Shown here: piece by piece, positions 24,482-35,488 of the stretch
Layout: each line of letters opens with the position of its first letter
How positions within the stretch are numbered: the first letter of the stretch is position 1
Assembly (NCBI RefSeq): GCF_958298935.1
Contig: NC_084924.1
Location: 6,758,001 to 6,822,000, forward strand
DNA from: Phragmites australis
Taxonomy: Eukaryota; Streptophyta; Magnoliopsida; Poales; Poaceae
DNA: 64,000 nucleotides
Direction: 5' to 3'
The notes under the pieces: generated by a model
Told to the model about the DNA's origin: nothing
Database searches by the model: none
What the model saw: the letters and a program-made list of their open reading frames with translations, nothing else
Program-made: the position numbers and the translations under genes

Positions 24482-25928
24482 TGTAGCGAAAATGACCCTT
24501 TTAGGTCATGATTATGATTTTGGTGATTAATGACAACATAGTCAATGAGACTAACATGTTTTTGTCAAGAATATATGTTAGTAGGTCTCATGGATGCAAT
24601 ACATGAAGAAGCCACCACAGCCGGGACAAAGTTTGAGTGAATTGGAGAAGTCCTAGGAGATTTGTTCTCACTGGATGGTCCGATATTAAGGAAATTGTAC
24701 TCACTGGATTATTTAACAGAAGCTTGGTATTTTTGAAGGAAATAGATTATAAGCTACCGGATGGTCCGGTGACTAGAAGTGATGCACACCGGAGGCTTCA
24801 CCAGAATATTTAACAGAGTGTGTGGAAAACCAGAAAAAAAGAAGTTGTACACACCGGAAGGTCCGGTGATGAAGACAGTGCACACCGGAGTATTTTGTGC
24901 AAAGAAGAAGTTTGGCGCGATCTGGCTTAGGAAAACTCATCGGATAGTCCAGTGATGGATTGAAGATTAGATCGGACAATCTGGTGTTTAGAAGAACTCT
25001 GAGTGGAGTTCCAACGGCTAGTTTCTGAGAATGTACACACTGGATGGTCCGGTGCTTATACCTCTGTTAACGCTGGATCATCCGGTGTTTACAGAATCTG
25101 TGACCGTTGGAGCATCGACTAGTTCACGGAGTTGAGCCTATTCATACCCCTCCACTCAGTCATTTGAAGGTGCTGGAGTCCAGAGAAACCCTTGTACACC
25201 AAAGAAGACATCCAAGCTATCCAAGAGCATAAAGTGTTCATCCAAGATGATTAAGCACACCATTAGTGAGTGATTAGTGCTTATAGGCCTAGAGAGAAGA
25301 GTTGCTAGGTGCTGCAACCTAGAGTGTGGATCAAGGAGTGATCCAAAAGTGTACCGAGAGGTATTCCGACGCCTTGGAGTCTTTGTGATTCGTCGGTAAC
25401 TTGTTGACCCTCCGACTTGGTGTGAAGCGGCGACAAGAGGATTGTGTGGGGATGCAGAGGCCCTTATCTTTGTGACTAAAGCTCCGAAGTGAAGACACCG
25501 TAGAAGTGACCGGAAGAGAGGTTAGTGGTGAGACCTTGCTTTGGTGGTTTGGTGGCTCATCGTGCTTGAGGCATTGTCTTGGTGACTTGGTATCTCAAGA
25601 GCCGTGACCAGAAGAGACTTGGCGACCGGGAGCATATCCTTTGTGGAGCTCCAATGTGGACTAGGGATGCCTTGTGTGCCACCGATACCACGGGATAAAA
25701 ATCCTTCATGCCGAGTTTGTCTCTCTACCTCATTTACATTTTTGCATTTACATACTTGCAATTTACCTAGCAATCGTTATGAGCGGTAGAAGTAGACACA
25801 CTAGATAAGTCTAGAGCACATTTAGATAGAAATTGAGATAGGCTTATCTTGTGAAAGTTTTGGAGCCAATAGTTTTAAGTGTCCTAATTCACCCCCCCCC
25901 CCTTCTTAGGACGTCATCGGTCCCTTCA
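24482..25928 (+). repeat. Full 3' LTR, 1447 bp
   Basis: TG..CA termini. It is rich in copies of the palindrome CACCGGAnnnTCCGGTG and its variants between 24670 and 25100. Its 3' third matches the solo LTR at 13441..14957, including 'gagtttgtctctctacctca' and the 'cctaattcaccc' end block, with a C10 run at 25892-25901. Confidence 0.88.
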
Positions 25929-26242
25929 CAAACAAGAACTGGAAGTCACACAGAAGATTAGAGATGCCAACGTCCAGTCTTCCCAGGGCTCTTTCTAGGC
26001 AGATAGGGAGAACGACGTGCTAACTTTGACATTGAGAAACAAGGAGCGCACTAGTCGCACACGAGGCAAGGGTTTCAGGCCTTGGAAGGTCAGATTCGAA
26101 CAAAACACCGACACTTACAAGAAATAAAGAAAAGAAAATATGTGAGAAATGATGGCCATTATAAAACAAGAAATTGCATATGAGAGACATATGACATACA
26201 CCAAAATAGCAGCAGTTATGCAGCAAGCTAGACGGGAGTAAT

Positions 26243-27150
26243 TAGTCATCACAGATAATGCTTTGATGATGATCCATGTGGGTCCTCAGAGCAACTGCGC
26301 ATCCACGAGGCTTTCAGGAGAAGACTTAATCTGTCACCCCATGGACGACATCATAGAAAGCACACCATGCATGCTTCTCATGCCCACCTTGAGTGTTCCC
26401 ACCACGATGACTAGGGGTTTGGCTAAGCAATGGGTGGAAGGAACTCTCTTGAATGGTTGTCCGATACCGCAGGGATATGCCAGGGTACACGTGGACAATG
26501 TAATACATGCATATCGTAAATGTAAGCTAGATTACTCTGGAGAGGCGGGGGAAACAAGGCTATCAAAAAACGTAGGCCGATACGTCTTGTGGTGCAAGCG
26601 TGCCATATTGTTTACTGAAGACACATACGAGTTTGAGTCTAGTTTGTAGTCGTCGGACGCACCCAGAAGATCTCTGCCTCCTCTGCTATCGCATCCACAG
26701 CCACCTAGAAGATCTCCACCTCCTCCGTCGTCGCCTCCACAACCACCAAGAAGATCTCCACCTCCGTCGTCATCTCCACAGCTACCAAGAAGATCTCTAA
26801 CCGCTTCGCCGCCGCCTATCCCGCTTCAGAAGCCGGTAGCACCTGCACAATCTCAGAAGTTGATGTCATCGTAGAAATTGACTTCGTCACAACAGCAAGT
26901 AGCAGCTAAGAAGTGGCAGGAAGCATCTAAGAAGCCGACATCTGCTCTGCCTTATGATAAAACTGATAAGAAAATCCAGCAACAACCGCCAAGGGAAGTG
27001 AACTCCAATGTCACTGCATACTTCAAACGTACTGAGCCAGATAAGAGTGCTATTGATCCAGCAACAACCGCCAAGTTTCTTCAAAATTTGGCCAGACCTG
27101 TGTACCCACCGATAAAATCTAACTACGAGCACATCATGGGTAAAAAATAG
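26243..27150 (+). pseudogene. DUF8039-like domain plus proline-rich linker of the CACTA gene
   Basis: The segment CASTRLSGEDLICHPMDDI, TPCMLLMPT, GCPIPQGYARVHVDNV and YVLWCKRAILF is the conserved module that follows the TNPA-like part in many grass CACTA genes. After a stop at 26647 the same phase encodes a repeat of PPRRSPPP-type units (26655-26800), and then a Lys/Gln-rich segment ending IKSNYEHIMGKK at 27150. A further stop occurs near 26871. The function of this module is not established; it travels with the Ulp1-type protease that follows. Confidence 0.7.
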
Positions 27151-27240
27151 TTGAGGAATGTGTTGTGTGAGAAGGCAAAAAAACAATGAGCGCTAGAACA
27201 ACAGGAAGAATTAGAAAGAAACTTTCTAATTCAGACCGGA

Positions 27241-28542
27241 ATGACAAAAGAAGCACTTCATGAGGATTCCAAGGTTGAAAAAACAACAACTAAATGGCAA
27301 TTTAAGCTTGGCGAACCACTGGTCGAGTCCCTGTCGGAGCTAACAACCCAAATGAGGAGATTCCATTCGTGGTACATGAGGCAGTCGAAGGCTGGTAGAG
27401 AAATGTTCGTATTCAAATACAATCATTGTGATTTCCTCCACGGGGACGGAAAAGTCTGGATTCATTTCGATAATATATATCAATTGTACCAGCAAGACGC
27501 CCTCGACGTTCAACTCATAAGTTTGTGGACTTTGTAAGTGTCTTAATTCACATTATATATTCTTGTACCATTAGACTAAATGTCTTAACTTCTTGTGTAT
27601 GTAGAATGGAGATACATACATGCGGTCAAAAAGACATTACTGAAGTAGGATTCCTCGACCCAATAAAAATAAATGAGACGATGGTCGCCACCTAGCCACA
27701 AGTAACCGAGAACTATGCACTTGATTTTATTCAGACATACCAATTAAAGAGATACATACTTTTACCTTACAACTTTGGGTACATGTTTTCCTTCATGTTT
27801 GTTCTACTCTTTTTAGCATCACGATATTAGGACTTATGACTAATTACATACAATGACATATGTGCAGTTTTTACTAGGCTCTCTTTGTCATCTAGACTGA
27901 CTATAGTAATATCATTATCCTCGACGTGAAAAGAAATCTAGTAGCCGAATACTAATCCGTCATAGACTTGCTACAAAGGTAAACTAATCATTTCATTAAT
28001 GCTTTAGTAAACTTTGAATTGATTGAATCTAAGTCTAGTTATGGTCAACAATCACACACATATAAGGTGTACGTGAGTTATGTCAAGAGTTAAGTACGTC
28101 ACTTTAGAAAGTCATAACTAACTTTTCTTGTAGGATTCAGACCAAGGGCAACAATTTATGTGGCTACTATGTATGTGACTTCATGCATGGATTCACCGAA
28201 AATAATTATAGTACCATTACCAATGCTGTGGTAAGTGATATACATATTGATGATTAATTTTTAGTTCCTACTCGTGTTCAAATAGATTGATTTCTTGAAT
28301 TCTGATAATTGCAAGACCTCGAGTTGGAAATAGGTATCCTTATGCCGCAGAGAATCAACACACTTCAGGAACAACTCTATAGGTTCATCAATGATGAAGT
28401 CATTCTAGAGTCCGAGTGGTACCATATTTTCAAATGGTGCTGTTCGGATGCCGTCCCATCATATAGCCCGTGGAGTTCGTTACCTGATTCTTCTCAAAGC
28501 AAAAAGCATAGTTCAGGGTCTTCGGTTAATAAGAAGAATTGA
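27241..28542 (+). pseudogene. Ulp1-type (C48) cysteine protease-like fragment of the CACTA element
   Basis: The order of fragments fits Ulp1-like proteins carried by plant transposons. WIHFDNIYQLYQQDALD is followed by an intron-like gap with GT..AG borders, then GFLDPIKIN, ENYALDFIQTYQLKRYIL, and after another gap GNNLCGYYVCDFMHGF, which holds the likely catalytic cysteine. The terminal part is LYRFINDEVILESEWYH. The expected His-Trp segment near 27870-27960 is degraded, and a TAG interrupts the frame near 27693. Such domains act on SUMO-type modifiers in cells; in transposons the role is unknown. Confidence 0.72.
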
Positions 28543-28809
28543 ATGACATCGCTTCTTACCCTTTTATTGTATAATCGTGTTAATTATGAATTTTTATTGT
28601 AAACTTGTCTCAATTAACTCTAGTCAATGGCATGTGAAATAATATGATTACATATGCATGAATGAGATAAGATGTGAATGAATTGTATACGCATATGTGA
28701 TTATATGAGCTGAGATGATTATATGTGCATGTGAAACTTGAATGCGTGTTTATCTTGCTGTATGCGTTGTATGTGAAAATATACAGGGCAACAACTAAAT
28801 TTTGTACAG

Positions 28810-29080
28810 GGCAGTGGGGACATCAGTGCCGGCTCATGACAAAAAGCCGACACTGATATAGAGACTATCCGTTTCGGCTTGTACCATAAAACAATACTGA
28901 TAGTCTGAGTATCAATGCCGGTTCCTTATTATGGACTAACACTGATACTCATTATCTGTGCCAGTTTATAAACCGACACTGATAGTTCACGATTATCAGT
29001 GCTGAGTAATCAGTGTCGGTACAAAAACTGTCACTGATAGCATTTTTGAGTTGACACTGATGACCCTTTCTGTAGTAGTG
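28810..29080. repeat. Right subterminal repeats of the CACTA element
   Basis: Alternating ATCAGTGCCGGYT and ARCCGACACTGATA motifs in both orientations, ending CTGTAGTAGTG followed by ACT. They mirror the left array and mark the 3' end of the element. Confidence 0.85.
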
Positions 29081-29116
29081 ACTTTAATTGAACTTAATTA
29101 GCTAATTAGTCATTTG

Positions 29117-30230
29117 TGTTAGAGTATATTTGGGATATCTCTAGATATGCTAGTTTAGGATTGATTGTAATGCCAGGATACCTGTCTTATCTCTAGGAGA
29201 GGCTTCTTGCCCTCAAAGCTTTGTACTCTATATATTCCGTTCTTGAGGTTCAATACAATACATCAACCACATTAAGCCACCTTCAATCTCTATCATGGTA
29301 TCAGTTTAGGTTTCGGTCCTAGCCATAAACCACTTCTTCTTTCGGTACCCTGCCCCTAGGGAGATCGATCTCCATAATCTCCACAGGGGGTTGCGCAACA
29401 TGTAGCTAGGTTTTTGTGGCCGATCCTATTGATCCGCCGCCATTTTCGCATCGTTCAACACAGTAGGGCTCCTCGGTCGCGCTGTCGGTGCCGTCACCCG
29501 CGCTCGTGCCGCACCCTCGTCGCTCGTGCATGCCCGTGCCCTCACCAGTCCATGTGGCGTGTGTGCCATGTCCTTATCGCTTGTGCATGCCGTGTCGGTA
29601 CACCTCGCTCAGTCGGCCGTGTTGCTCGGGCGGCCACACCGTCAGTACGCGCCCTGGTTGCCTCCTACTACTGTTGCTTTTCCTTTTTCCTGATCAGAGA
29701 TCATGTTGTGTCTCCTTGCTGATCCGTCAATCGCTCCTCTACTTCAGACTACACTGCTCGGCTTCGACCTCTCTGATGCCTCCTCCCTTCGACAATGCTG
29801 CAACATGTCTAAGCGCACTCGTCGACACCATCCGAGCATCCGTCAACCTACCGTCGTCATGTTGGATCATTGTCACCGGCGTGTCTTCCGCGCCATCAAG
29901 GTTTCACACCACCGAGCGCCTACGCCCATGGCCACATCGTCATCGCCTCTCAGCACCATCTGCTCATCCTCGTCATCGCCACAAGCACAAGTCCGAGTTA
30001 GCACCTTCTGTCGTAACTCCAGACCACCGTTGCCGCCGCCGCCTCCGCGTCGAGGCCGCTGCCACAGTCGACCCTTTAGCCAAATCACAGTGATTTTGTG
30101 TACCTATGCGCCTATGTTGGTGTTTGGGGCTTTCACCCCTCTCCATGACAACGTTCACGGCACCCCGCTCTCGGCTACCTCGGCAACAAAAGTGCTACCA
30201 TCCGGATGAGCTACTCATCGGTTTCTCCTG
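29117..30230 (+). mobile_element. Copia-type LTR with primer-binding site, 3' part missing
   Basis: A short LTR (29117..29295) begins TGTTAGAGTATATTTGG and ends CTCTATCA. TGGTATCAG follows at once, which is the usual primer-binding site complementary to initiator tRNA-Met in plant Copia elements. About 930 bp of GC-rich leader-like sequence follows without a recognisable gag or pol frame. No second LTR was found, so this is a truncated element. It lies about 40 bp outside the right end of the large CACTA element. Confidence 0.75.
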
Positions 30231-30401
30231 TCACAGCATCTACATCGTGTTGTTTTGACTGTGGAGATGTCATTCATCTTACTCTTCAGTCTCATCATGT
30301 GCGATGCTCCAGCTGCGACTCCCACTTGGAATAAACAGCAACGGTTGGAGACAGGGAGGGATTAGATGATAAAGGGCATGTGGCGATTTTCACTTCCTCC
30401 G

Positions 30402-30611
30402 CTACGTGTAAAATAATGAACAAGTGAGGTACGTTGGGGTTCGTGGGCTCAAAGAGGATTCAGAACACGTTTTGCACGTGCGATGATGCCTGATGGCCCC
30501 AGGAGCCCCTGCTGCTGGTGGTTCCCGGAAATGGGGCTCAGGCTGCTGGTTCCTCTCCATTTCCTTCATCAGAGCCTCCTCCACGGCCTTCTCCACTTCA
30601 GTAGCCGCAAT
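30402..30611 (-). CDS. Probable last exon of the bHLH gene, separated by a transposon-filled intron
   Basis: On the minus strand a good acceptor (CGCAG, AG at 30613-30612) opens a frame reading IAATEVEKAVEEALMKEMERN, then a Pro/Ala-rich tail to a TAG at 30402. An amphipathic segment of the type 'ATEVEKAVEEAL' is what I would expect at the C-terminus of bHLH92-like proteins after the 'GRLWM' strand, and that strand ends exon 2 of the bHLH gene at 35489. Strand and order agree (exon 2 at 35755..35489, this exon 4.9 kb downstream). The frame is codon-aligned at the splice. Whether the two are still spliced together is unknown. Confidence 0.6.
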   Translation of the reverse strand: MAATEVEKAVEEALMKEMERNQQPEPHFREPPAAGAPGAIRHHRTCKTCSESSLSPRTPTYLTCSLFYT

Positions 30612-30897
30612 CTGCGAATGGTTGATCGACACAAGAGGAAGCGTGTGGTTAGTTGAGTATACAAGTAACAAGTGGCATGCTATGATTGATCGGTTGATAA
30701 ACTAACAACCCCTCAGTTTAGTGCTTTATTTTCTTTGTTTTCGTGAGACTCGTTACCTTTTGTATTTCGCTTGTCTAGCTCTTTTATCTTAGTTTTTAAT
30801 ATAAATAGACAGCTCTCATGTCTCTTTTATTTTAAAGAAGAGAGATAAGCTTGGCACCGTGGAGAGAGATGCTGCGTTTTCAGATTGCGAGGCATTG

Positions 30898-30941
30898 ATA
30901 TATATATATATATATATAGGAAAACTAGTATGTACTCCTGG

Positions 30942-30991
<50 letters not shown>
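30898..30991. repeat. Two (AT)n microsatellites
   Basis: TA dinucleotide runs at 30898-30918 and 30945-30991, separated by about 26 bp. They fall in the probable long intron of the bHLH gene. Confidence 0.95.
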
Positions 30992-30993
<2 letters not shown>

Positions 30994-31975
30994 ACGAAAC
31001 AGCATTGGCAATTGACATGATGTATTTTTTTTTAGTGGTGGTAAAAAAAGGGCAAGGCTGATGGATGCTTGATGTTTTTAGACACAAGGGTTCTTTGATT
31101 GACAGTTGGAAAATTAATGCTAACTAAAAAACAGCTGCATTTTGGTTAATCTGTTTATTGCAGGTTTTATAACTTTTGCGAGCAGGTGAGCTAGGATTTG
31201 TTTTTGAGGAAACAGGTGGGGATTTGTTCGAACGATCTATACAAAACCGGAAGATTTGAGCGCTAGTTTGACAACCGTTGACTGCTGCCAGAATGATGGA
31301 TTCCAAGTGAGAATGGTAGTGTTTTGATCTCAAATGAGAAGGCTATGATAGTGTGTCCCTTAAGGAACATATAATTTGGTAGTATTCATACGATCTTACC
31401 CAGATTTTCATTCCTAAATTTGATTAAAATTCTTCATCGTTATCCTGTTGGCAATAAATGCTGCTTCCTATCGAACAATCTAATTCAGCAAGGAAGGATC
31501 TAGTGTACAAATAGGGTACGGAATTTCGAAAAGCTTGTAGGTGACTGAACTGCTGTATCTTTCTCCAATCTAAAGTCTGGACCAGCTATTGTCAGCAAAG
31601 CAGTTGACTAAGTTCAGAAATTTCAAGCATCCTAAGCTAACATCTCGAGAATTCCAATGATTCACGCTATCAGAGTGCTCACAGTGGTTTCGGCATTCAT
31701 CTCTGCTCACCACGTGCGAAGCAATTTGGAGTTGAGGAGGTGCAGATGCACCCACACAAAAAAATCGAAAATAAACACTAACTCTCGAAATTTTACACCT
31801 AACACACCCCACGGCCCAAGCTCCTACACCCACCCTCTCGGCCCAATCTCGTGGCCTAGCTCGACAAGGGCGCCCAGCAAGCTGCACAGTCTAACGTCGA
31901 GCATACAGCCGTGTGTGGGCGAGCGACCCAGGCATAAATTGATCTCGCAATTATTGTATATGTGCGATAATAAGA

Positions 31976-32022
<47 letters not shown>

Positions 32023-33421
32023 CCAAATTCTATGGATACAAAAACAGGAGCTTAACAGAATGAGAACAACACACATGAACAATAAACAGACTAACCAAAG
32101 TTATGTAACAACAGTAAGTTGACTCATGTGTATTGTATGAACTGAACAACACAAATAAAACTTTTGTGAAATTGCTCTCAGAACAATATGATAATTGGCC
32201 CCAGGAACAAAATATTCATGCTCCATAATTGTTTAACAATTATCCCAGTGATTGGGCAATATTCCTAGGATCTCAGCTAGCAAGATATAACTCGACTGAA
32301 TTCTCAAATCCTAAAAACCTGTCCTGGACAGTGCTGCACACCACTATCAGAGAATACCCAGTCGGCACAGTAGAAACAGAATGGCCGAATCAGAGATGAA
32401 ATTGAACTACCAAAAGGCAAAAACAGGAAATGCAATTTGAGCTATCAATCCATCTCAAAGCAGATATAAGCAAGGTAAACTCATATCACACTGCAGCGCT
32501 GAACCAGGACAAGCTTAACAAACGAAACTGGGGTTCCACTGTCCAGATCACGTTATATAGGAACAGGAAAATATGAACACCGATAAACCTGTAGGTTCCA
32601 CCAGTTTCAATCAACAACAATAGAATCAACGGTTATGAGCTAGTGTACTTAGTGGACATGTCCAATCTCATAGTAATTTATCATCATCGAGCAAAAAAAA
32701 ACATAAAGGAATCTCGCTATCTAGTTCAACAGAGAGGGAGAAAAGATGAATCTTAATACTCAGAGATATGCTATCAAAGGATTCAATAAGTGAGGCAAGG
32801 CACGACAAACACACCGCTGACCCAAAAATCCTATTCGCCGTTGTTACCGTCGGCTAGGAAGACGAAGATATAAGGCCTCACCACACCACGTTGGCGTGTG
32901 CGGGCGAGCCTCAGCACTCACAGCTCCGGTGAGCACCAACAAGATAGCTCCTCCACTTGATCTCCCCAAGCACCAAAGCTCTGAACCCCCAGAACCGAGC
33001 ACCAATCGGTTCAATTTCATAGCAGCAAAACCAATCAAAGAGGCCAGCCTATTTGAAGCCACGACGCCGCCCTCCAGCTCCCCATAATCCCTGCAAGAAT
33101 TGGGGGAGCAGTTGCGTCGTCGCCGCTCTACCCGAGTCGCCACCAGTCTCTCTCCGAGCTCAACCAGCGCCTGCCCTTATGCACTAGCCAAGCTGAGCCC
33201 CTTGTACTCAACGTCGTATGGGCTCGGCCCACACAAAGCAAAGGGCCAACCGGTCCAAGCAAAAGAAGCCCAAGAGAACATTAAAATTCAACAATTTTTC
33301 AACAGCAACTTGTTGATCGGTTCCTCTTCCTCTGTTCGTCTCGCCTACTCGCCGACCAGCCAAAGTCCTGTCTCCCACTCTCCCTCAATTCCCCACCGTG
33401 AATCCACAATCACGGAGCCTG
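30992..33421. other. Gene-free stretch inside the probable bHLH intron
   Basis: No supported exon. 32830-33420 is GC-richer and open in several phases but no domain is seen. The rest is AT-rich. Undefined transposon remains are likely. Confidence 0.4.
31977..32018. repeat. (AT)n microsatellite
   Basis: About 40 bp of TA dinucleotides. Confidence 0.95.
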
Positions 33422-34326
33422 CACTACCATAGAAAGGCTAATCACTGTCAGTTTTGAAACCGGTAGTATTTACTCGGCAATGAAAATCGTAAATATCACT
33501 ATTGGGTCTAGAACCGGCGGTGATAGGCGTTCTCGTGAGCAAAAAAAAGAAAAGAAATGAGGCCGAGTCGTGCCACAACTTGCCTTGCTCCGCCTTGCGC
33601 AAGAAAATGTGGCAACACAAAAGCCGCCGCGACAGAACATAGCACAAAGGCCACCGTCACCGTCCTTCCTGACGTCGACCACGAGCACAGACAACGAGCC
33701 ACGACAAGTCGGCCCTTGTCCCACCACGCCCTCAAACCCGCCGCCCTCGGCTGGTTCCTTTGGACCTTCCGGAGTGGATCTTGCGAAGCCGGTGGGGGAG
33801 GAGATTAGGAGGATGCCAACAGGGGAGGCCAGTGGGGATGCTGGTGAGGGAGGAGGCAGGTGAGGGCGGCGGTGGCCAAGGTGATACGGTGGCAGGGGAG
33901 CGGGAGCAGGCGATGACGACAACAGCCGAGGCGATGCTGAGGGAGGCGACAAAGAGAGTGGACGAGTGGACGCAATGAGATAAGACCGAGCTAGAGAGAG
34001 AGACAAAGAGAGCAGCCGAGCGGACGCGAAGAGATAAGACCGAGCCGATCGAACGTCGTGGGAGAGCCAAAATCTGATTGAACGCAAATTTTGGGTCCAG
34101 GCTAGCTTAACTGCCAGTTTGGGCTACACTCGGCACTGATGGGTCGGTATTAGTGCCAATTTTTAACAAAAACCGGCACTGATAACGACTATCAATGTTG
34201 ATTCTTAGTGGTTTCATCGCGGTTTGAACGCGAGAGGTTAAGAACTGGTAGGGATACATTTTCACTGCCAGTTCTTGTACAACTGGCAGTGATGAACCAC
34301 TATTTATGGCCAGTTCTGTAGTAATG
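33422..34326. mobile_element. Small non-autonomous CACTA element, about 905 bp
   Basis: The left end reads CACTACCATAGAAAGGCTAA and the reverse complement of the right end reads CATTACTACAGAACTGG. The flanks are CTG (33419-33421) and CTA (34327-34329), a near match for a 3-bp target. Subterminal motifs of the ACCGGCACTGATA / CACTGCCAGTT type occur at both ends (33440-33525 and 34110-34315). The GC-rich interior (33560-34080) may be captured host sequence but shows no readable domain. The motif family resembles the large CACTA at 17125..29080. Confidence 0.8.
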
Positions 34327-34567
34327 CTAGAGTGTTGTAGCCCCGAAGGATGGGTGGCCGTGGCCAAGGCCTCCGCCCTCGCCCCTCAACACTTGCTGGC
34401 TGCCGCCTGCCGGGTACTGCAGGCTGCCGGGTATCGCATGTGCCCTAATTTCGTCCACCAAAAATTCACAAAAAAACAATAAAGTAAGTTACATCAATTC
34501 CTGAACTGATGCTTATTTATATTTCTCAGTTTTCATGTGTTCCGAGAACCTTTAGTTGTTGTTTGTC

Positions 34568-35488
34568 CAGGGACTTAGGGTTTGAAATGGGGGAACATTC
34601 AATATATATTGTCTTTTCTATTATGCAATTGATAGGTAATCAATGGAACAATTTTTAAACAAAAGCATCAGAGCCAAATAGTGCCAACAATGAGGGAAAT
34701 TCATGTCCAGATGATATCAACCGGAAAGAGGAGATTAAATATGATTCATGCTTAATAAAGTTAATTGATTCTTACCATCCTAATCAACGAGAGAGGGTGA
34801 GAAGGAAGTACTTGGAGAATGCGCCTTCCCAGTCTCACACATTTAATTTTCCATTTTCACATAAAGGAGATAGCCCGAGAAGGTTCATTTCGGAATGGTT
34901 TATCGAATTTTAAAGCTTGCATTAGTATTGTCAGTTGCTACTATCACAGTTGAGATGTGCTTTTCAGCCATGAAGATTGTGAAAACATATTTGAGCAATA
35001 GCATCGGCGATGACTATATGAATCATACCCTTATTTGCTACGTGGAGAAAGAAGAAATAGAGAAAGTTGCCAATGAGATAGTGGTTTGTCGTTTCATAAA
35101 AATGAGACGACGTAGATATAATGATTAAAAGGTAAATTGTAATAGTGTATTATATTTATTTTCATTGGATTACTCTTTTAAAAAAAACTGAATTGTTTGA
35201 TCTCTTTTTTAGACCGTTGAGGTCGGATGATGTATTTTGCCGATGCCGTCATTCCAACCATATTTTGTTCATGACTACACCAAATCCCTAACCAAGGTTA
35301 TTAGTAGATTTCTTCATATTGATAATACTTTTATCGTTTCTTTTTTTTGGTTGTGCATTGATGCCGCATATGTTAGATTACTAATGTTAAAATCACCGAT
35401 TATATTGAACACTGCTTGAAATTATATATAGTGTTATACTCATAGTAAAATCTTACATCTCCTCTATTTCGTTCTAGGTTCGCCACTG
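34568..35488 (+). mobile_element. Internally deleted hAT transposon inserted at the end of bHLH exon 2
   Basis: The right end, read inward on the minus strand, is CAGTGGCGAACCTAGAACG. The left end, read on the plus strand, is CAGGGACTTAGGGTTTGAAA. The two align as terminal inverted repeats of a hAT family common in plants. The interior holds the two ends of a TTF-type/hAT transposase gene joined together. The flanking 8 bp do not match (TGTTTGTC left, CATCCACA right), so the left border may be displaced or the duplication lost. Confidence 0.7.
34640..35128 (+). pseudogene. hAT transposase, N-terminus fused to C-terminal dimerisation domain
   Basis: The N-terminal part reads KASEPNSANNEGNSCPDD, IKYDSCLIKLIDSYHPNQ, RERVRRKYLENAPS and GDSPRRFISEWF. 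It then jumps directly, with a change of frame, to VYRILKLALVLSVAT, TVEMCFSAMKIVKTY and CYVEKEEIEKVANE, the hATC dimerisation region. Everything between, including the catalytic residues, is deleted. A one-base shift also lies near the start (the ATG near 34642 is out of frame with KASEPN). This copy cannot code for an active transposase. Confidence 0.82.

Larger units (their letters stand above)
22331..25928 (+). mobile_element. Non-autonomous gag-only LTR retrotransposon nested in the CACTA element
   Basis: TGTAGCGAAAATGACCC begins both the truncated 5' LTR (22331) and the full 3' LTR (24482), which ends ...CCCTTCA at 25928. A purine tract AAAAAGGGGATAT precedes the 3' LTR. The flanks TGAAC (left) and CAAAC (right) are an imperfect 5-bp target duplication. 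Between the LTRs there is only a gag-like frame and about 1.1 kb of non-coding sequence; no protease, integrase or reverse transcriptase is visible. The 5' LTR breaks off near 22690 and joins gag sequence directly, so the primer-binding site is lost. Confidence 0.88.
22130..26242 (+). pseudogene. Transposase_24-type (TNPA/Ptta-like) CACTA protein, split by an LTR element
   Basis: Upstream of the LTR insertion the frame reads GYIRKLDEWEKMEEDV, AILATAEWIPRAKNYLYGRW and GRLCFKSE. It resumes at 25934 as QELEVTQKIRDANVQ, DRENDVLTLTLRNKE, TRGKGFRPWK and YERHMTYTKIAAVMQQ. Joining the two sides across the insertion keeps the frame, which shows that the retroelement entered an originally continuous gene. 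The family is the DNA-binding second protein of plant CACTA elements. Additional stops (near 25996 and 26124) show later decay. Confidence 0.8.
17125..29080 (+). mobile_element. CACTA (En/Spm-type) DNA transposon, about 12 kb
   Basis: The left end begins CACTGTAATAAAATAGG and the reverse complement of the right end begins CACTACTACAGAAAGGG. The 3-bp flanks are identical (ACT at 17122-17124 and 29081-29083), the size expected for this superfamily. Both subterminal zones (17150-17380 and 28810-29060) hold many direct and inverted copies of a CAGTGYCGGT-like motif. In order the interior holds a TNP2 transposase pseudogene, subterminal-like repeats with a TATA box, a proline-rich minisatellite, two partial captured kinases, a transposase_24-type gene split by an LTR element, a DUF8039-like segment and a Ulp1-type protease fragment. 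All transposase parts carry stops, so the element looks non-autonomous today. Confidence 0.85.

Noticed and set aside
29488..30209. Two overlapping plus-strand frames of 168 and 201 codons
   Set aside because: They lie in the GC-rich leader after a Copia primer-binding site, have Pro/His/Arg-rich random composition and no gag motif.
33470..34087. 205-codon minus-strand frame
   Set aside because: It is contained in the small CACTA element, is Ser/Leu/Pro-rich and shows no domain; possibly captured sequence but not a supportable gene.
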